64,000 nt of DNA from Paenibacillus sp. S150 (GCF_019352175.1 NZ_JACBYI010000026.1:1-64000), one strand, 5' to 3'. Counted from the first letter of the stretch, positions 45,501 to 53,541 are shown. Numbers and translations: made by a program. The notes: a model not told the origin generated them from the sequence alone.

Positions 45501-46291
45501 TTGTCAATGCACTGCCTGTACCAGCTATTCTGAACAATCAGGCTTCCGTCAGCTTTACCTCGGGAGCCTTCTCAGGCGCTTCCTATTCCAACATTCTTGC
45601 GATACCGGTGTACCAGCCGTTCATTAATATTGTCAAAAGTGCGGATACCCTAAACGCAACGGTAGGAGATACCGTAACCTATTTCCTGAATGTCACCAAT
45701 ACAGGAAACCTTCCTGCGGTTGTCACGATTACAGACACCATTCCACCGGGTGCGGTATTTATTCCCAACAGCGTGCTCTTGAACGGTGTACCGCAGCCGG
45801 GCGCTGATCCAGCGAGTGGACTGAGTATCGGAACCGTCGCTCCGGATGCATCGGTCACCGTAACGGTCACCATGCAGGTCACTGTCGCTTCGCTGCCGTC
45901 ACCGCAGCAGCTTGCGAACCAGGCTTCCTCCGCCTTTACGTTCAGTCCGCCAGATGGACGCTTGCTCTCGGGCTCCTCCTTGTCGAATGTGCTGGTCATT
46001 CCGGTGTCCTCTCCTGATGTAACTGCAGTCAAGAGCACGCCTGTTATCGATGCGGTCGTCGGGGACATCATTACGTATACAATTGTGGTCACGAATAACG
46101 GGATGGTTCCTGTCAATGATGTCGTCGTGGTCGACCCGATCCCGGCAGGCAGCCAGTTCGTCACCGGCAGTGTTACAGTAGACGGAACCGTCCGTCCCGG
46201 TGTGGGCCCTGCTACCGGCATCGAGATTGGAACGATTGCAGCAGGTGCCTCCTCCACAATCACCTTCCAGGTGCAGGTAATCGAGACATGA
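39578..46291 (+). CDS. Giant DUF11-repeat surface-type protein, first part
   Basis: A 2237-residue protein. Residues 1-345 form an N-terminal domain (PLVVRATINATGAITFTGNT). From about 349 come DUF11/TIGR01451 repeats of about 130 residues, each with a VGDxxxYTLxVxNTGN-type opening and a GSVTVNG middle. I count 15; from the second on they alternate between a NTGN ... PDGR type and a NNGIAAV ... SFTSG type, pairs of about 260 residues. No signal peptide, LPXTG or membrane anchor is seen. The start is unclear: AAGGAGGTG stands six bases before an in-frame ATT (39578), whereas the in-frame GTG (39569) lies inside that ribosome site. Repeat 15 is cut by TGA at 46289-46291 and continues in the next frame. 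Confidence 0.85.
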   Translation: MPLVVRATINATGAITFTGNTLGLSRSDTTGAPGTQDSIGAFTTVNTASTFGTYPAGTTSLYTSNSSAAILTIPSGSTVLYAELIWAGTYINGSVNLSTAINNPVSFTTPAGSVFSVSPDTETSNSVNLGGGAFAYVRSANVTSIIQAAGAGTYITGGVVGTIVITGDATANHAGWTLGVIYQNPSLPFRNMSLRAGAVLVQASSAPVTTTITGFATPVSGVLGGRILFSAQEGDANRSGDQALFGPTSSAQAALSGPNNFATNFFASQINNDAGALNTNGTFGTRNQTNGSPGTNISAGRQGWDITNVDVSARLVNNQSSAILTLTTSGDAYVVNGNALQIDINAPKISLTKGSNVAGTIVGDTVTYTVTVSNTGTANATGAVLSDALPAGLTFVAGSVAVAGVSRPSYDITAGIPLGTLNFNSSVTVTYQARVTSLPASQIVANTANLAFTFQSVAGGSTISGVVPSNTASLPVYSPVLGIVKSADTTNSTVGDQITYTLQISNTGNIGAATTITDNIPAGSSYVPGSFTVNGTPIAGNPANGIAIGTIAAGGSSTVQFRVAVNGLPSPPQLVDQATAAYTFLVPDGRTVPGSAASNTLTIPVSLPNVAVVKSASFPDVAVGDILLYTSVISNNGVAAVTNVVLSDPIPAGSAFVSGSVTVAGSSRPTADPGTGINIGTIAAGASVTVTFQVNVTSVPSPAQLSNRSSASYSSGTFTAITQSNTTVSPVYQPVIRINKNANTASATVGGNVLYTLQVQNSGNLAAAVTLSDNIPAGSAFVSGSVTVNGAARPSDSPAGGITLGAVAPGATVTVTFLTLVQSLPSPAVLNNQGSGTYSYQLPSGRSLSGASLSNTVSIPVSAPGITLLKSVNLTSAAVGEYITYTVTVFNSSSVPVNNVVLSDPVPSGGAFVAGSVTVNGTPAPSANPGAGITLGNIATGATVTVTFQVNVIFLPNPAVFANRAGASFTSGAFSGTALSNTASTAVFIPIIGLVKSANAAQASVGSSLSFSILVSNTGNIAATLNLTDALPPQAVFEANSVSIGGTPLPGFSPATGIPVGPLAPGDSVAVAFLVTVTALPPGQQLLNSAAAAFSFTLPDGRLLGGNAASGTLAVPVSAPNVSVVKSVNAIDAVTGDILTFTSVLTNNSIAAVSNIILSDPLPENAAFIPGTVIVGGVSQPLSVPSAGIPIGSLSPGASVAVTFEVRITMPIPSQINNQSTVSFTSGVFSGSSSSNITSTPVIQPQISLVKSSNDLNATVGDLIIYSILVSNTGNLAANVTLTDTIPAGTVFDPNSVIVGGFPQPGAAPDTGIAVGTVAPGTSVIVSFIVIIDSLPSPQQLVNQASATFAYTPPDGRLLTGTALSNTVAVTVSAPNIAVVKSTTSTAAALGDTIVFSINITNTGIDPVNSVQLSDPPPPGTTFMPGSVSVNGVSFPIANPASGVSIGTLASGASATVSYSAAVTSVPASASINNQATVTYTSGVAFSGSTFSNPVSIPFFQPNISAVKSASTANATVGDIVTYTLTIRNTGNYPANLTVTDSIPAGTTFETNSVLINGLPLPQADPSTGIAAGTIAPGATTAVAFSVIITSMPSPQLLVNQGTAAYSFTLPDGRTLGDTVLSNTITIPVSNPNLGVVKTTTTTSTTIGDTIAYSVTLTNNGIAAVNNVVFTDALPAGTAFVPGSVLVNGVARPAASPATGVNIGTIAPGASVTVNFNVTVTLLPATGLLNNQSSVSFTSGTLSSVAFSNIVTTPVYQPVINAAKSSSFVNATVGDTIIYTVNVSNTGNYPATATLTDTIPAGSTFVANSVLINGIPSPGSNPANGVSLGPLAAGASLTAVFSVVINTLPASQQLTNQAAVSNAYTLPDGRVFNRSSVSNINQIWVSSPNVLVVKTAAATDAVIGDTVNYSIAVTNSGITPISNVVLSDPVPGGASFVSGSVVVDGTPLPGANPANGISLGTIAPGSTVQTTFGLLVNALPVPAILNNQASVSFTSGAFSGASYSNILAIPVYQPFINIVKSADTLNATVGDTVTYFLNVTNTGNLPAVVTITDTIPPGAVFIPNSVLLNGVPQPGADPASGLSIGTVAPDASVTVTVTMQVTVASLPSPQQLANQASSAFTFSPPDGRLLSGSSLSNVLVIPVSSPDVTAVKSTPVIDAVVGDIITYTIVVTNNGMVPVNDVVVVDPIPAGSQFVTGSVTVDGTVRPGVGPATGIEIGTIAAGASSTITFQVQVIET

Positions 46292-47973
46292 GTCCATCTG
46301 CCCGCCTTCAGCCTGTTGTGACGAATCAATCCATGGTGTTGTTCAGCTCCGCCGCAGGAACAGATTCGATTGCTTATTCCAATACGGTCAACACCCGGAT
46401 TGTGGGACCTGTTCTTTCCTTGCTGAAAAACGCGGATCAGACCATTGCCTCCCTCGGAGACAGTCTGGTCTATACACTTGCCGCCCGCAATGAAGGCAAC
46501 GTGCCGGCGGTGGCTGCAGTGGTGGATGCCCTGCCTCCCGGTGCTGCCTTTATCGCCAACAGTGTGCTGCGCGACGGAGTCCCCCTGCCCGGGGTCTCCC
46601 CCGCTTCCGGCATCCCGCTGGGAACACTCTCTCCCCAGACGGAGGTCCGCATTGCCTTTCAAGTCATTGTTGTTACGCTGCCTCCTTCGCTGGAATTGAG
46701 CAACAGGGCCAGAGCCGCCTATTCCTTTGCCACTCCGGACGGGAGGCAGGTGGAGGGCGAAATTTTCTCAAATCAGGTTACGGTATCCCTGCGCTCCCAC
46801 CAGCTCTCCATTCTGCTGGACGCAAGCACACCTACTTCGTTTATCGGAGATGCTGTAACTTACACACTGCGGCTAAGGAACGAGGGAACGCGACTGCTGG
46901 CAAGGATGCTGGCAACTATCCCTGTCCCGGAGGGAACCGTATTTATTCCCGGAAGCGTCATCGCAAACGGTGTCTATTCCCCTAACGCGGACCCGGATAT
47001 AGGTATAAATCTTGCGGCGATGGACCCGGGCACCTCCTCAGAGCTATCCTATCAGGTGCGCGTGGCCTCAATGCCCGGCTCCTCAGTATTAACCGCCCAA
47101 GCGGTTGTTTCGTACGGCATTGATGACGATATGAATCGTACTGAGAGCAACATAGTCACAATAGCTGTTGTTCAATCCGGACTGTCAGTAAGCCTGAACG
47201 TGGATAGATTCAATGCAGTACCCGGCGAAAATCTGCGTTATGAGCTCACCGTCCGGAACAGCGGGGAGCTGGCAGTGGATGCATTGCTTGCCGATGCTCT
47301 CCCACCGGGAACGCTGTTTGTCTGGGATAGCGTGAATGTGAATGGAAATGCACAGAAGGGCGTCCGGCCGGGAGAAGGCATTCCCCTTGGCACCTTAAGA
47401 GCAGAATCTGCAAGCGTTGTCGACTTCCTTGTCTCCATCCCTGCCGAGTTCAATTTCCTCCAGCTGCCCGCCATCCAGAATCAAGGCAGTGTGCAGTATA
47501 CTTATGCGCTGCCGGATGGGCGTATTGTAAGACAAATGGAGCCCTCCAATACAGTAGTCACCCAGGTGTTCTCACCTGTTATCTCCATCGAAATAACAGG
47601 TGAACCTCCAATTGTTGAACCCGGCGGCCTTGCCGAATTCAATATTGCTGTCACCAACAGCGGCAACTGGCCGGCTGAGGTTTCGGTAATACAATTGGTT
47701 CCCGCGGGAAGCACCATGGAGACGGGCAATGTTACAATCAGTGCGCTCACCGCACCTGAACCCCCGTACAGCGGCATGGCTCAGATGGGAATGATGCATC
47801 CGGGGCAAACCGCTCAGATGGGATATACTGTCCGAATCGATCAGGGTTATATTGGCCTTGCCCTTCAGGGGTTCATGACCGCACTGTATCTGTACACTAT
47901 GGACGGGCGCAGTTACTCCGGCGAAGCCCATTCGAACAGCTATAAACTGATCATCGAAGAAATCAGCGAATAA
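46288..47973 (+). CDS. Giant DUF11-repeat protein, second part (shifted frame)
   Basis: A 561-residue frame whose ATG overlaps the stop of the preceding gene (ATGA). Its first 40 residues (SARLQPVVTNQSMVLFSS) complete the repeat interrupted upstream, so the two frames make one repeat in different phases. Four further DUF11 repeats follow, starting near LSLLKNADQTIA, LSILLDASTPTSF, LSVSLNVDRFNAV and ISIEITGEPP; the last ends at the C-terminus IIEEISE. It lacks signal peptide and anchor. Either translation is coupled, giving two polypeptides, or a one-base change has split a 2,800-residue protein. The final repeats are more diverged than those upstream. Confidence 0.8.
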   Translation: MSPSARLQPVVTNQSMVLFSSAAGTDSIAYSNTVNTRIVGPVLSLLKNADQTIASLGDSLVYTLAARNEGNVPAVAAVVDALPPGAAFIANSVLRDGVPLPGVSPASGIPLGTLSPQTEVRIAFQVIVVTLPPSLELSNRARAAYSFATPDGRQVEGEIFSNQVTVSLRSHQLSILLDASTPTSFIGDAVTYTLRLRNEGTRLLARMLATIPVPEGTVFIPGSVIANGVYSPNADPDIGINLAAMDPGTSSELSYQVRVASMPGSSVLTAQAVVSYGIDDDMNRTESNIVTIAVVQSGLSVSLNVDRFNAVPGENLRYELTVRNSGELAVDALLADALPPGTLFVWDSVNVNGNAQKGVRPGEGIPLGTLRAESASVVDFLVSIPAEFNFLQLPAIQNQGSVQYTYALPDGRIVRQMEPSNTVVTQVFSPVISIEITGEPPIVEPGGLAEFNIAVTNSGNWPAEVSVIQLVPAGSTMETGNVTISALTAPEPPYSGMAQMGMMHPGQTAQMGYTVRIDQGYIGLALQGFMTALYLYTMDGRSYSGEAHSNSYKLIIEEISE

Positions 47974-48076
47974 GCAGTTCACATATCCCCCCTCCCTCTG
48001 AATATACTTTAGTTACAACCCTGCCCTGCATTACTGCTAGTGCCCTTAGATTTATATTCCATGGGAGGTGGTCATC

Positions 48077-49240
48077 CTGCCGCAATCATCCGGTCATTTC
48101 ACGTTCGTTGTATCCAAAGAAGACTGGTCCCTTCACCGTAAAGGCCATCAGGATCAGGAGCGTCATCAGCAAAAGGTCCGGGAAGCCATTAAAGATAATC
48201 TGCCCGACCTCGTTACCGAAGAGAATATTATTATGTCCGACGGCAAGCAAATCGTTAAGGTGCCGATCCGCAGTCTGGATGAGTACCGGATTATCTACAA
48301 TTTCCGCAAGCAGAAGCATGTCGGCCAGGGAGACGGCGAAAGCCAGGTCGGAGATGTGCTCGGCCGCGATTCCCAGTCCGCCCAGCCGGGGAGGGGAGAC
48401 AAGGCCGGAGACCAGCCGGGCCAGGATACCGTCGAGGCGGAGGTGGACCTGGAGGATCTGGAGGACATTCTGTTCGAGGATATGGAGCTGCCCCATCTTG
48501 CCCCCAAGTCACAGGAAGAGATCGAGGTCAAATCCATTGTATTCAACGATATCCGCAAAAAAGGCATGATGTCCAACATCGACAAGAAGCGTACCCTGCT
48601 CGAGAATCTGCGGCGCAACGCCAGCCGGGGCAATCCCGGCATTCACAGCATCAGTCCCGACGACCTGCGCTACAAAACCTGGGACGATATCACGGTGCCT
48701 CATTCCAATGCGGTGATCATTGCGATGATGGACACCTCCGGCTCCATGGGCACCTTCGAAAAATATTGCGCCCGCAGCTTCTTCTTCTGGATGACCCGCT
48801 TCCTGCGCCGCCAGTACGAGAAGGTGGAGATTGTGTTTCTGGCCCATCACACGGAGGCCAAGGAGGTCAGCGAGCATGATTTCTTCACCCGCGGCGAGAG
48901 CGGAGGAACCATCTGCTCCTCGGCCTACCAGAAAGCGCTGGAAATTATCGACAGCCGTTATCCGCCCTCCAAATACAACATCTACCCCTTCCACTTCTCC
49001 GACGGCGACAATCTGACCTCCGATAACGAACGCTGCGTCAAGCTGATCGGCGAGCTGCTGAAGCGCAGCAACATGTTCGGCTACGGCGAGGTCAATCAAT
49101 ACAACCGCAGCAGCACCCTGATGTCCGCCTACCGCCATCTGAAGCAGGAGCAGTTCATGCACTATGTGATTAAGGATAAGAAGGAGGTGTATCAGGCGCT
49201 GAAGACTTTTTTCGGTAAAAGAGATGCTGTACAGCAGTAA
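48077..49240 (+). CDS. yhbH: Sporulation protein YhbH (DUF444)
   Basis: A 387-residue YhbH of the DUF444 family. The N-terminus FVVSKEDWSLHRKGHQDQER and ENIIMSDGKQIVKVPI are family signatures. The C-terminal half is a von Willebrand A-like domain with DTSGSMGTFEKY as a metal-binding motif. YhbH is needed in Bacillus sporulation together with PrkA and SpoVR. The best ribosome site, GGGAGGTG, has no ATG, GTG or TTG at the right distance in this frame. CTG at 48077 lies six bases after it and gives the expected short N-terminus. A GTG at 48068 lies inside the site. Confidence 0.88.
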   Translation: MPQSSGHFTFVVSKEDWSLHRKGHQDQERHQQKVREAIKDNLPDLVTEENIIMSDGKQIVKVPIRSLDEYRIIYNFRKQKHVGQGDGESQVGDVLGRDSQSAQPGRGDKAGDQPGQDTVEAEVDLEDLEDILFEDMELPHLAPKSQEEIEVKSIVFNDIRKKGMMSNIDKKRTLLENLRRNASRGNPGIHSISPDDLRYKTWDDITVPHSNAVIIAMMDTSGSMGTFEKYCARSFFFWMTRFLRRQYEKVEIVFLAHHTEAKEVSEHDFFTRGESGGTICSSAYQKALEIIDSRYPPSKYNIYPFHFSDGDNLTSDNERCVKLIGELLKRSNMFGYGEVNQYNRSSTLMSAYRHLKQEQFMHYVIKDKKEVYQALKTFFGKRDAVQQ

Positions 49241-49558
49241 CCCTGAAATCGTGCGCACATCTCTAAAAAAGGCCAAAACCTGTCCCGCAGCACAGGGACG
49301 GGGCTGGATAGAGCCGTTCAGGGGCGTTGAGGATTCCCGCAAGAAAGAATACAGGATTAAGGATGGGGGAATTTTTGTCGTTCGGACTGAAATGAGCAGG
49401 CTTGACGGGCTTTTAAGCAATGGAAGGAAGCTTATGGAAGGGCGAACCGGAAGGACCCGGACAGTACGCCAAAAATATTCATGGACTTTGAGAAGGAGAA
49501 AACTGGCTGAATGACATGGCCGCCAAGTAACAGAGTGTATAAATCATGTAATTGGAAA
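49241..49558. other. Gap between yhbH and melA
   Basis: The gap of about 320 bases before the melA terminator contains no gene with a ribosome site. A plus-strand frame that overlaps the end of yhbH runs to 49514 and is rich in Arg and Lys, but has neither start context nor family resemblance. Nothing else is seen. Confidence 0.4.
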
Positions 49559-49593
49559 GGGGCCGGAAGCACATTTTCTCTGCTTCCGGCCCC
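49559..49593 (-). terminator. Terminator of melA
   Basis: GGGGCCGGAAGCA pairs with TGCTTCCGGCCCC around CATTTTCTC, 13 bp without mismatch. On the minus strand it is followed by TTTCCAATT. It begins ten bases past the melA stop. Confidence 0.85.
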
Positions 49594-49602
49594 ATCTGCG
49601 CG

Positions 49603-51108
49603 TCAGCGCACCTTCTCGCGGTCCTTGCCCTTGTCGGATTCTCCGGCATTTTTGTTGGCCGCCTCGCGGTCCTGCATCATCTCGTCCACGGTCTTCACCT
49701 TCAGACGCGCAGCTCCGGCATTGCCGGCAAGGGTCGGCACCAGCATGCCGGCCGCAAGACGCGCCTTCGCTTCGGCAATTGCCGGGCCGTACTGCGGCAG
49801 CCACTGTTCCCCGGCAACGAGCATTTCATCGACCATCTGCCAGATTTCCTTGGGATTGCAGACCGCGCCGACCAGCGGGTCCATCATGAAGGCCTGGCGC
49901 AGCAGCTTGTCGTCGCCATGCACCGCAGCCTCCACAGCCAGACGCTGTACGGAGATGCTGGCATTGCACACCGCGGCCAGACCCAGCGGCAGTTCTCCGA
50001 CCAGCGGCATGGAGATGCCGTTATGATCCGCATACCCGGGCGCTTCAATAATGGCATCATCCGGCAGATTGGCGATAATGCCGTTATTGACGGTATTAAA
50101 GTGGCCTCTATATACCCTGCCCGTCTCCAGTCCTTCAATAATATAGGAGCCATGCTCTTCGCCCCGGCTCCCGGGCGTGTATTCCAGCGCCGTGTCCTTC
50201 ATCCAATTCGGAAAATCAGTCTCGAACCAGTTGCGTCCCTCGGTGCATACCCGCAAATAGCCGCCGGTCTCTCCGTTGATCCAGCTTCCCAGATCAATCC
50301 AGTCCATAATTTCACCGCTGCGTTTGCGGTACCACGGCACATATTCGCTCAGGTGCCCGTTGGACTCCGTGCTGTAATAGCCGAAGCGGCGCAGCATATC
50401 GATCCGCACCTTTTCCGTCCGGCTGAATTCCGGGTGCTTCTCGAAGGCTTCGAGCAAGCCTGCCGTCAGATCCTTGCCCTGATGCTTCGCGGAAATGTAC
50501 CAGGTCTGGTGATTGATTCCGGCGCAAATGATATCCACCTCGGATTTCTCCAGCCCGTAAACCTCGGCAATCTGCTGATGTCCATGCTGCACCCCATGGC
50601 ATAGCCCGATTGTCTGCACACCGCCATATTTATTGCAGGCCCAAGTCAGCATTGCCATCGGATTCGAGTAATTGAGCAGCAGCACATCCGGCGCAGCCAG
50701 CTCGCGGATGTCCCGGCAAATATCCAGCATCTCAGAAATCCCGCGCTGCCCGTACATGATGCCGCCCGCGCACAAGGTGTCGCCCACGCACTGGTCCACA
50801 CCATACTTCAGCGGAATATCCACATCGGTGGCAAAAGCCTCCAGACCACCCATACGAATAGTACAAAATACGTACTTGGCATCCCTGAGCGCTTCTCTGC
50901 GGTCCGTGGTTGGCGATATAACGATATCCAGTCCATTCTCCCGGATATCCCGCTGGCACAGCTCGGTGACCATCTGCAGATTATGAGAGTTAATATCCAT
51001 AAAGGAGACTTCAATCTCCTTGAATTCCGGTACAATCAGCAAATCACGCAGCAAACCCCGGGTAAAGCCAATACTCCCCGCCCCGATAAAAGCTACTTTG
51101 AAAGACAT
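49603..51108 (-). CDS. melA: GH4 alpha-galactosidase
   Basis: A 501-residue family GH4 enzyme, needing NAD+ and a divalent metal, most like alpha-galactosidase MelA. The NAD-binding loop is VAFIGAGSIGFTRG at the N-terminus. The metal-ligand cysteine and histidine lie in LCHGVQHG near residue 170, and INHQTWY carries the next histidine. The C-terminal tail of about 40 residues is charged and unusual (NKNAGESDKGKDREKVR). The ATG at 51108 is nine bases after GGGAGG. It lies 109 bases downstream of the AraC gene on the same strand, probably its target. 6-Phospho specificity cannot be excluded. Confidence 0.85.
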   Translation of the reverse strand: MSFKVAFIGAGSIGFTRGLLRDLLIVPEFKEIEVSFMDINSHNLQMVTELCQRDIRENGLDIVISPTTDRREALRDAKYVFCTIRMGGLEAFATDVDIPLKYGVDQCVGDTLCAGGIMYGQRGISEMLDICRDIRELAAPDVLLLNYSNPMAMLTWACNKYGGVQTIGLCHGVQHGHQQIAEVYGLEKSEVDIICAGINHQTWYISAKHQGKDLTAGLLEAFEKHPEFSRTEKVRIDMLRRFGYYSTESNGHLSEYVPWYRKRSGEIMDWIDLGSWINGETGGYLRVCTEGRNWFETDFPNWMKDTALEYTPGSRGEEHGSYIIEGLETGRVYRGHFNTVNNGIIANLPDDAIIEAPGYADHNGISMPLVGELPLGLAAVCNASISVQRLAVEAAVHGDDKLLRQAFMMDPLVGAVCNPKEIWQMVDEMLVAGEQWLPQYGPAIAEAKARLAAGMLVPTLAGNAGAARLKVKTVDEMMQDREAANKNAGESDKGKDREKVR

Positions 51109-51164
51109 TGCCATCATCCTCCCAATGAATGAATTCTACCCGTCCATTGTAGCAAGGAGACCGC

Positions 51165-51179
51165 GGAAAGCGTTACCAA
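51165..51179 (-). promoter_or_regulatory. cre-like site before melA
   Basis: On the minus strand TTGGTAACGCTTTCC matches the CcpA consensus at most conserved positions, including the central CG and the flanking A and T runs. It lies in the gap between the AraC gene and melA. Confidence 0.5.
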
Positions 51180-51216
51180 TATCATGACCATTTTGCCGAT
51201 AACCTGTCAATAATCC

Positions 51217-52149
51217 TCACTTTCCAGTAGTCTCCGGCGGAGAATTGCTCCACGAGAAGCGTTCCATCGAATTCCGGTACTCCACCGGGGTACAGCCGGT
51301 GTACTTCCTGAACAGAAGGTGGAAATACTGCCTGCTGCCGATGCCTACATAGTCGGCGATTTCCGCCACCGGGATTTCGCTCTGGCCGAGCAGCATTCTG
51401 GCCTTCTCCATACGCAGCATATTCAGGTAATCCGTCAGTGTCCGGCCCGTATGCGCCCGGAAAATCCGGTGCAGATAGCCCGGATGAAGGCTGACCTCGG
51501 CGGCAACCTCTTTGACCTGAATGCCGCGGTCATAGTTCTGATGCAGGAATTCAATCGCACGCCGCACATAGAGCTGTGAAGGCTGCTGGCTGGCCTGCTG
51601 CTGCTCCCGGCGCAGTCTGGACAAGCGCAGCAGCAGCTCAGCGAACAGCAGCCGGATCATCAGGCTGCCCTGTCCTTCTCCGCCGTGCTGGTCCAGCTCC
51701 AGTACCAGCGATTTCAGCACATGAAATACCTCCTCCGGGTCCGGCAGCACCAGACTGCTGAATGGGGCGCGCAGCAGTCCGGCCAATTCCTCCTCTTCCT
51801 CTGCCAGCCTGGCGATGGAAGGAGCCGCCCCCGTGGATGCCGTGAAGCCGAATTCGACATTCAGCATCCGGCATGACCTTCCTTCTTCCACCATCAGCCG
51901 GTGCGGCACATTGGCATCAAGCATGATCAGCTCTCCCCGCTTCAGGCGGAAGCGCTCCTCCACATTCGTGTGCTGCCGTACATCGACTGCACAGCTCCCC
52001 GAGATCAGATACATAATTTCCGTGGAATTATGCTGATGGTACGCCATTGTGTATGGATTCCACTGTTTATAATAGTAGGCAAAAAAATGCGGCCCGTACT
52101 CTCCGTCCAGCAGAGCCTGCTGAAACAGGCTTCCGTTCAGTTCCGGCAA
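51217..52149 (-). CDS. AraC-family regulator of melA
   Basis: A 310-residue regulator. Residues about 20-110 form a cupin-type sugar-sensing domain (YHQHNSTEIMYLISGSC). Residues about 205-300 carry the double helix-turn-helix, with VAAEVSLHPGYLHRIFRAHTG and IAEIADYVGIGSRQYFHLLF. It is the usual architecture for control of a galactoside or related operon. The start is TTG at 52149 after AGGAGGGGA. melA begins 109 bases downstream with its own cre-like site. Confidence 0.88.
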   Translation of the reverse strand: MPELNGSLFQQALLDGEYGPHFFAYYYKQWNPYTMAYHQHNSTEIMYLISGSCAVDVRQHTNVEERFRLKRGELIMLDANVPHRLMVEEGRSCRMLNVEFGFTASTGAAPSIARLAEEEEELAGLLRAPFSSLVLPDPEEVFHVLKSLVLELDQHGGEGQGSLMIRLLFAELLLRLSRLRREQQQASQQPSQLYVRRAIEFLHQNYDRGIQVKEVAAEVSLHPGYLHRIFRAHTGRTLTDYLNMLRMEKARMLLGQSEIPVAEIADYVGIGSRQYFHLLFRKYTGCTPVEYRNSMERFSWSNSPPETTGK

Positions 52150-52868
52150 GTAAATCCCCTCCTATCAATCTGCCGATTTATCCAAGCCCTTCTATATGCA
52201 CAGTGTATCCCTTGAACCTTGCCGGGACAAGGGTGAGGATGCCACAGCAGAAACAGGCCAGGAGAGAAAGACCCCTATCGGCCTATATAAGAATACTGCC
52301 ATTTCAGTGGGGAGGAAGAAACATTTCGCGCTGATTCCCTCGTCCAGCCCACTTCAAGCGAAATCAAAGGCACTTCTGCCTCTGATTTCACCGTCCAGCC
52401 GCCTTCGGGCGAATTCAAAGGTACTTCTGCCTTTGATTCCCTCTATCTGCCCGCTGCGGCCAACGCAATACCGCAGTTTGCTTGGCCGAAGTCCCGGTCC
52501 ATTCTTTCATATACAGCGCAGCCGTGAAATAGCGGATAAGCTTCGCTTCCCCAAAACATATAAAATCTTATCTTTCAAGCAGAAACGGCTGCGCCGTCCC
52601 TGACCGGGCAGCGCAGCTGTTTGCATTTTCAGACGTAAGGCTGGCTGCTGAAGCCATGCGGGAAGCCAAGTGGAAAAGGTCACCTCATATTCCCCAGCCG
52701 CTTTTTCGCAAGGGTTAGCGGGAAAAAGAATACCTAATCGATCCGTTTCGCCCCCTTACAGAGGAATACGCCTACATTAAGATGAACTTGAACCATTTAT
52801 CCAAAGGGCAGCCATTTTAGTGGTAAAAAGGATAACTAATCCACCGCATTCGGATCCTGGATCATCCC

Positions 52869-53064
52869 TAGTGGGAAAAAGTACAACTAATTCGGCTGAA
52901 ATCAGCCATATGGGGGGAGATGGCCTCCATTAAGTGTACAAAATCCCACTAAATCCTGTTAAATCCAGAATTCCAGCCCATTAGTGTTACTTTTTCCGCT
53001 TCGCTTCAGTCCCCTATGAATCTCTTCCTTGCGTTCCATCCGCTTGTTCTGGTTCGCCGGTTCA
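52869..53064. repeat. Dispersed intergenic hairpin repeat, copy 2
   Basis: Nearly the same length and order as 183-373, from AGTGGGAAAAAGTACAACTA through ATTAGTGTTACTTTTTCCGC to CCGGTTCAATTC. The two keep the inner inverted arms although many single bases differ. Confidence 0.8.
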
Positions 53065-53293
53065 ATTCAGGATAAATCAAGTTTCTTTATTGTGTTTTTT
53101 AAAGATGACAGAACCGCTTCCCGCTTAAACAGCGGAGCGGATGGACGGACTCGCGGAACAGCGGCAGCGGCCGCCTGGGTCTCCGGATTTTCACCGCTAA
53201 GGGGAATGAAATTAATCTGGAGAGCACAGCGACCCAGACAACGGTCCGTTCGCGGAGCTTCCACTCCAAAAAACCTACGTATATCCTGCGACT

Positions 53294-53344
53294 AAAAAAG
53301 GGCTGACCCAAGCAGCCATTTCATGGCTTTTGGGTCAGCCCCTT
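53294..53344 (-). terminator. Orphan terminator-like hairpin
   Basis: GGCTGACCCAAAAGCCATG-type sequence on the minus strand pairs with its complement near 53300-53312, followed by six T residues. No gene ends beside it; it may be left from an insertion sequence or deleted gene. Confidence 0.5.
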
Positions 53345-53387
53345 CAGCGAGAAAGATAAGGCTGATTTATAACGTGAAGCATATAAA

Positions 53388-53541
53388 CCTGAATTTCGAA
53401 AGCGAATTGAACCCATCCAGATCGGACAAGGGATAAACCCTCTTTTTGCCTTCACCCATTTGGTGCAGGCTGTTTTTAGCAAGAAATCCCTTCGTGTAGA
53501 GCTTTTAGGTGATTTGTGGATACTTACTTTCGAAATTCAGG
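53388..53541. mobile_element. MITE-like element, copy 2 (154 bp), inserted in another repeat
   Basis: It has the same ends as copy 1: CCTGAATTTCGAAAG at 53388 and CTTTCGAAATTCAGG ending 53541. ATAAA stands at 53383-53387 and again at 53542-53546. The flanks join as CATATAAA plus TTCTTATCTTTCAAGCAG, and a related site without the element exists at 52556-52576. So the insertion and target duplication are shown directly. Confidence 0.88.

Larger units (their letters stand above)
52150..53387. other. Repeat-rich region before the chemoreceptor
   Basis: No gene is supported. The stretch holds two related blocks near 52360-52450 (CAAAGGCACTTCTGCCT and CAAAGGTACTTCTGCCT), an empty ATAAATCTTATCTTTCAAGC-type site at 52556-52600, partial and full members of the AGTGGGAAAAAGTA family (52660-52745, 52815-52850, 52869-53064), and a terminator-like hairpin at 53294-53344. 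Frames at 53029-53295 look like chance. Confidence 0.5.

Noticed and set aside
46285..46295. Programmed -1 frameshift at the DUF11 junction
   Set aside because: No slippery heptamer of the X XXY YYZ type stands before the stop, and no clear stimulatory stem was seen. Coupled re-initiation or a mutation explains it equally well.
45679..46662. A 327-residue minus-strand frame inside the DUF11 genes, and similar ones at 42580-43305 and 43627-43914
   Set aside because: They are antisense shadows of the strongly biased Thr/Ser/Val/Gly repeats, and have no ribosome site.
39578..47973. LPXTG or lipobox anchor on the DUF11 protein
   Set aside because: Neither the ends nor the junction carry such a motif or a hydrophobic anchor.
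49224..49514. A 96-residue plus-strand frame after yhbH
   Set aside because: No ribosome site, overlap with the end of yhbH, and Arg/Lys-rich composition typical of chance frames.
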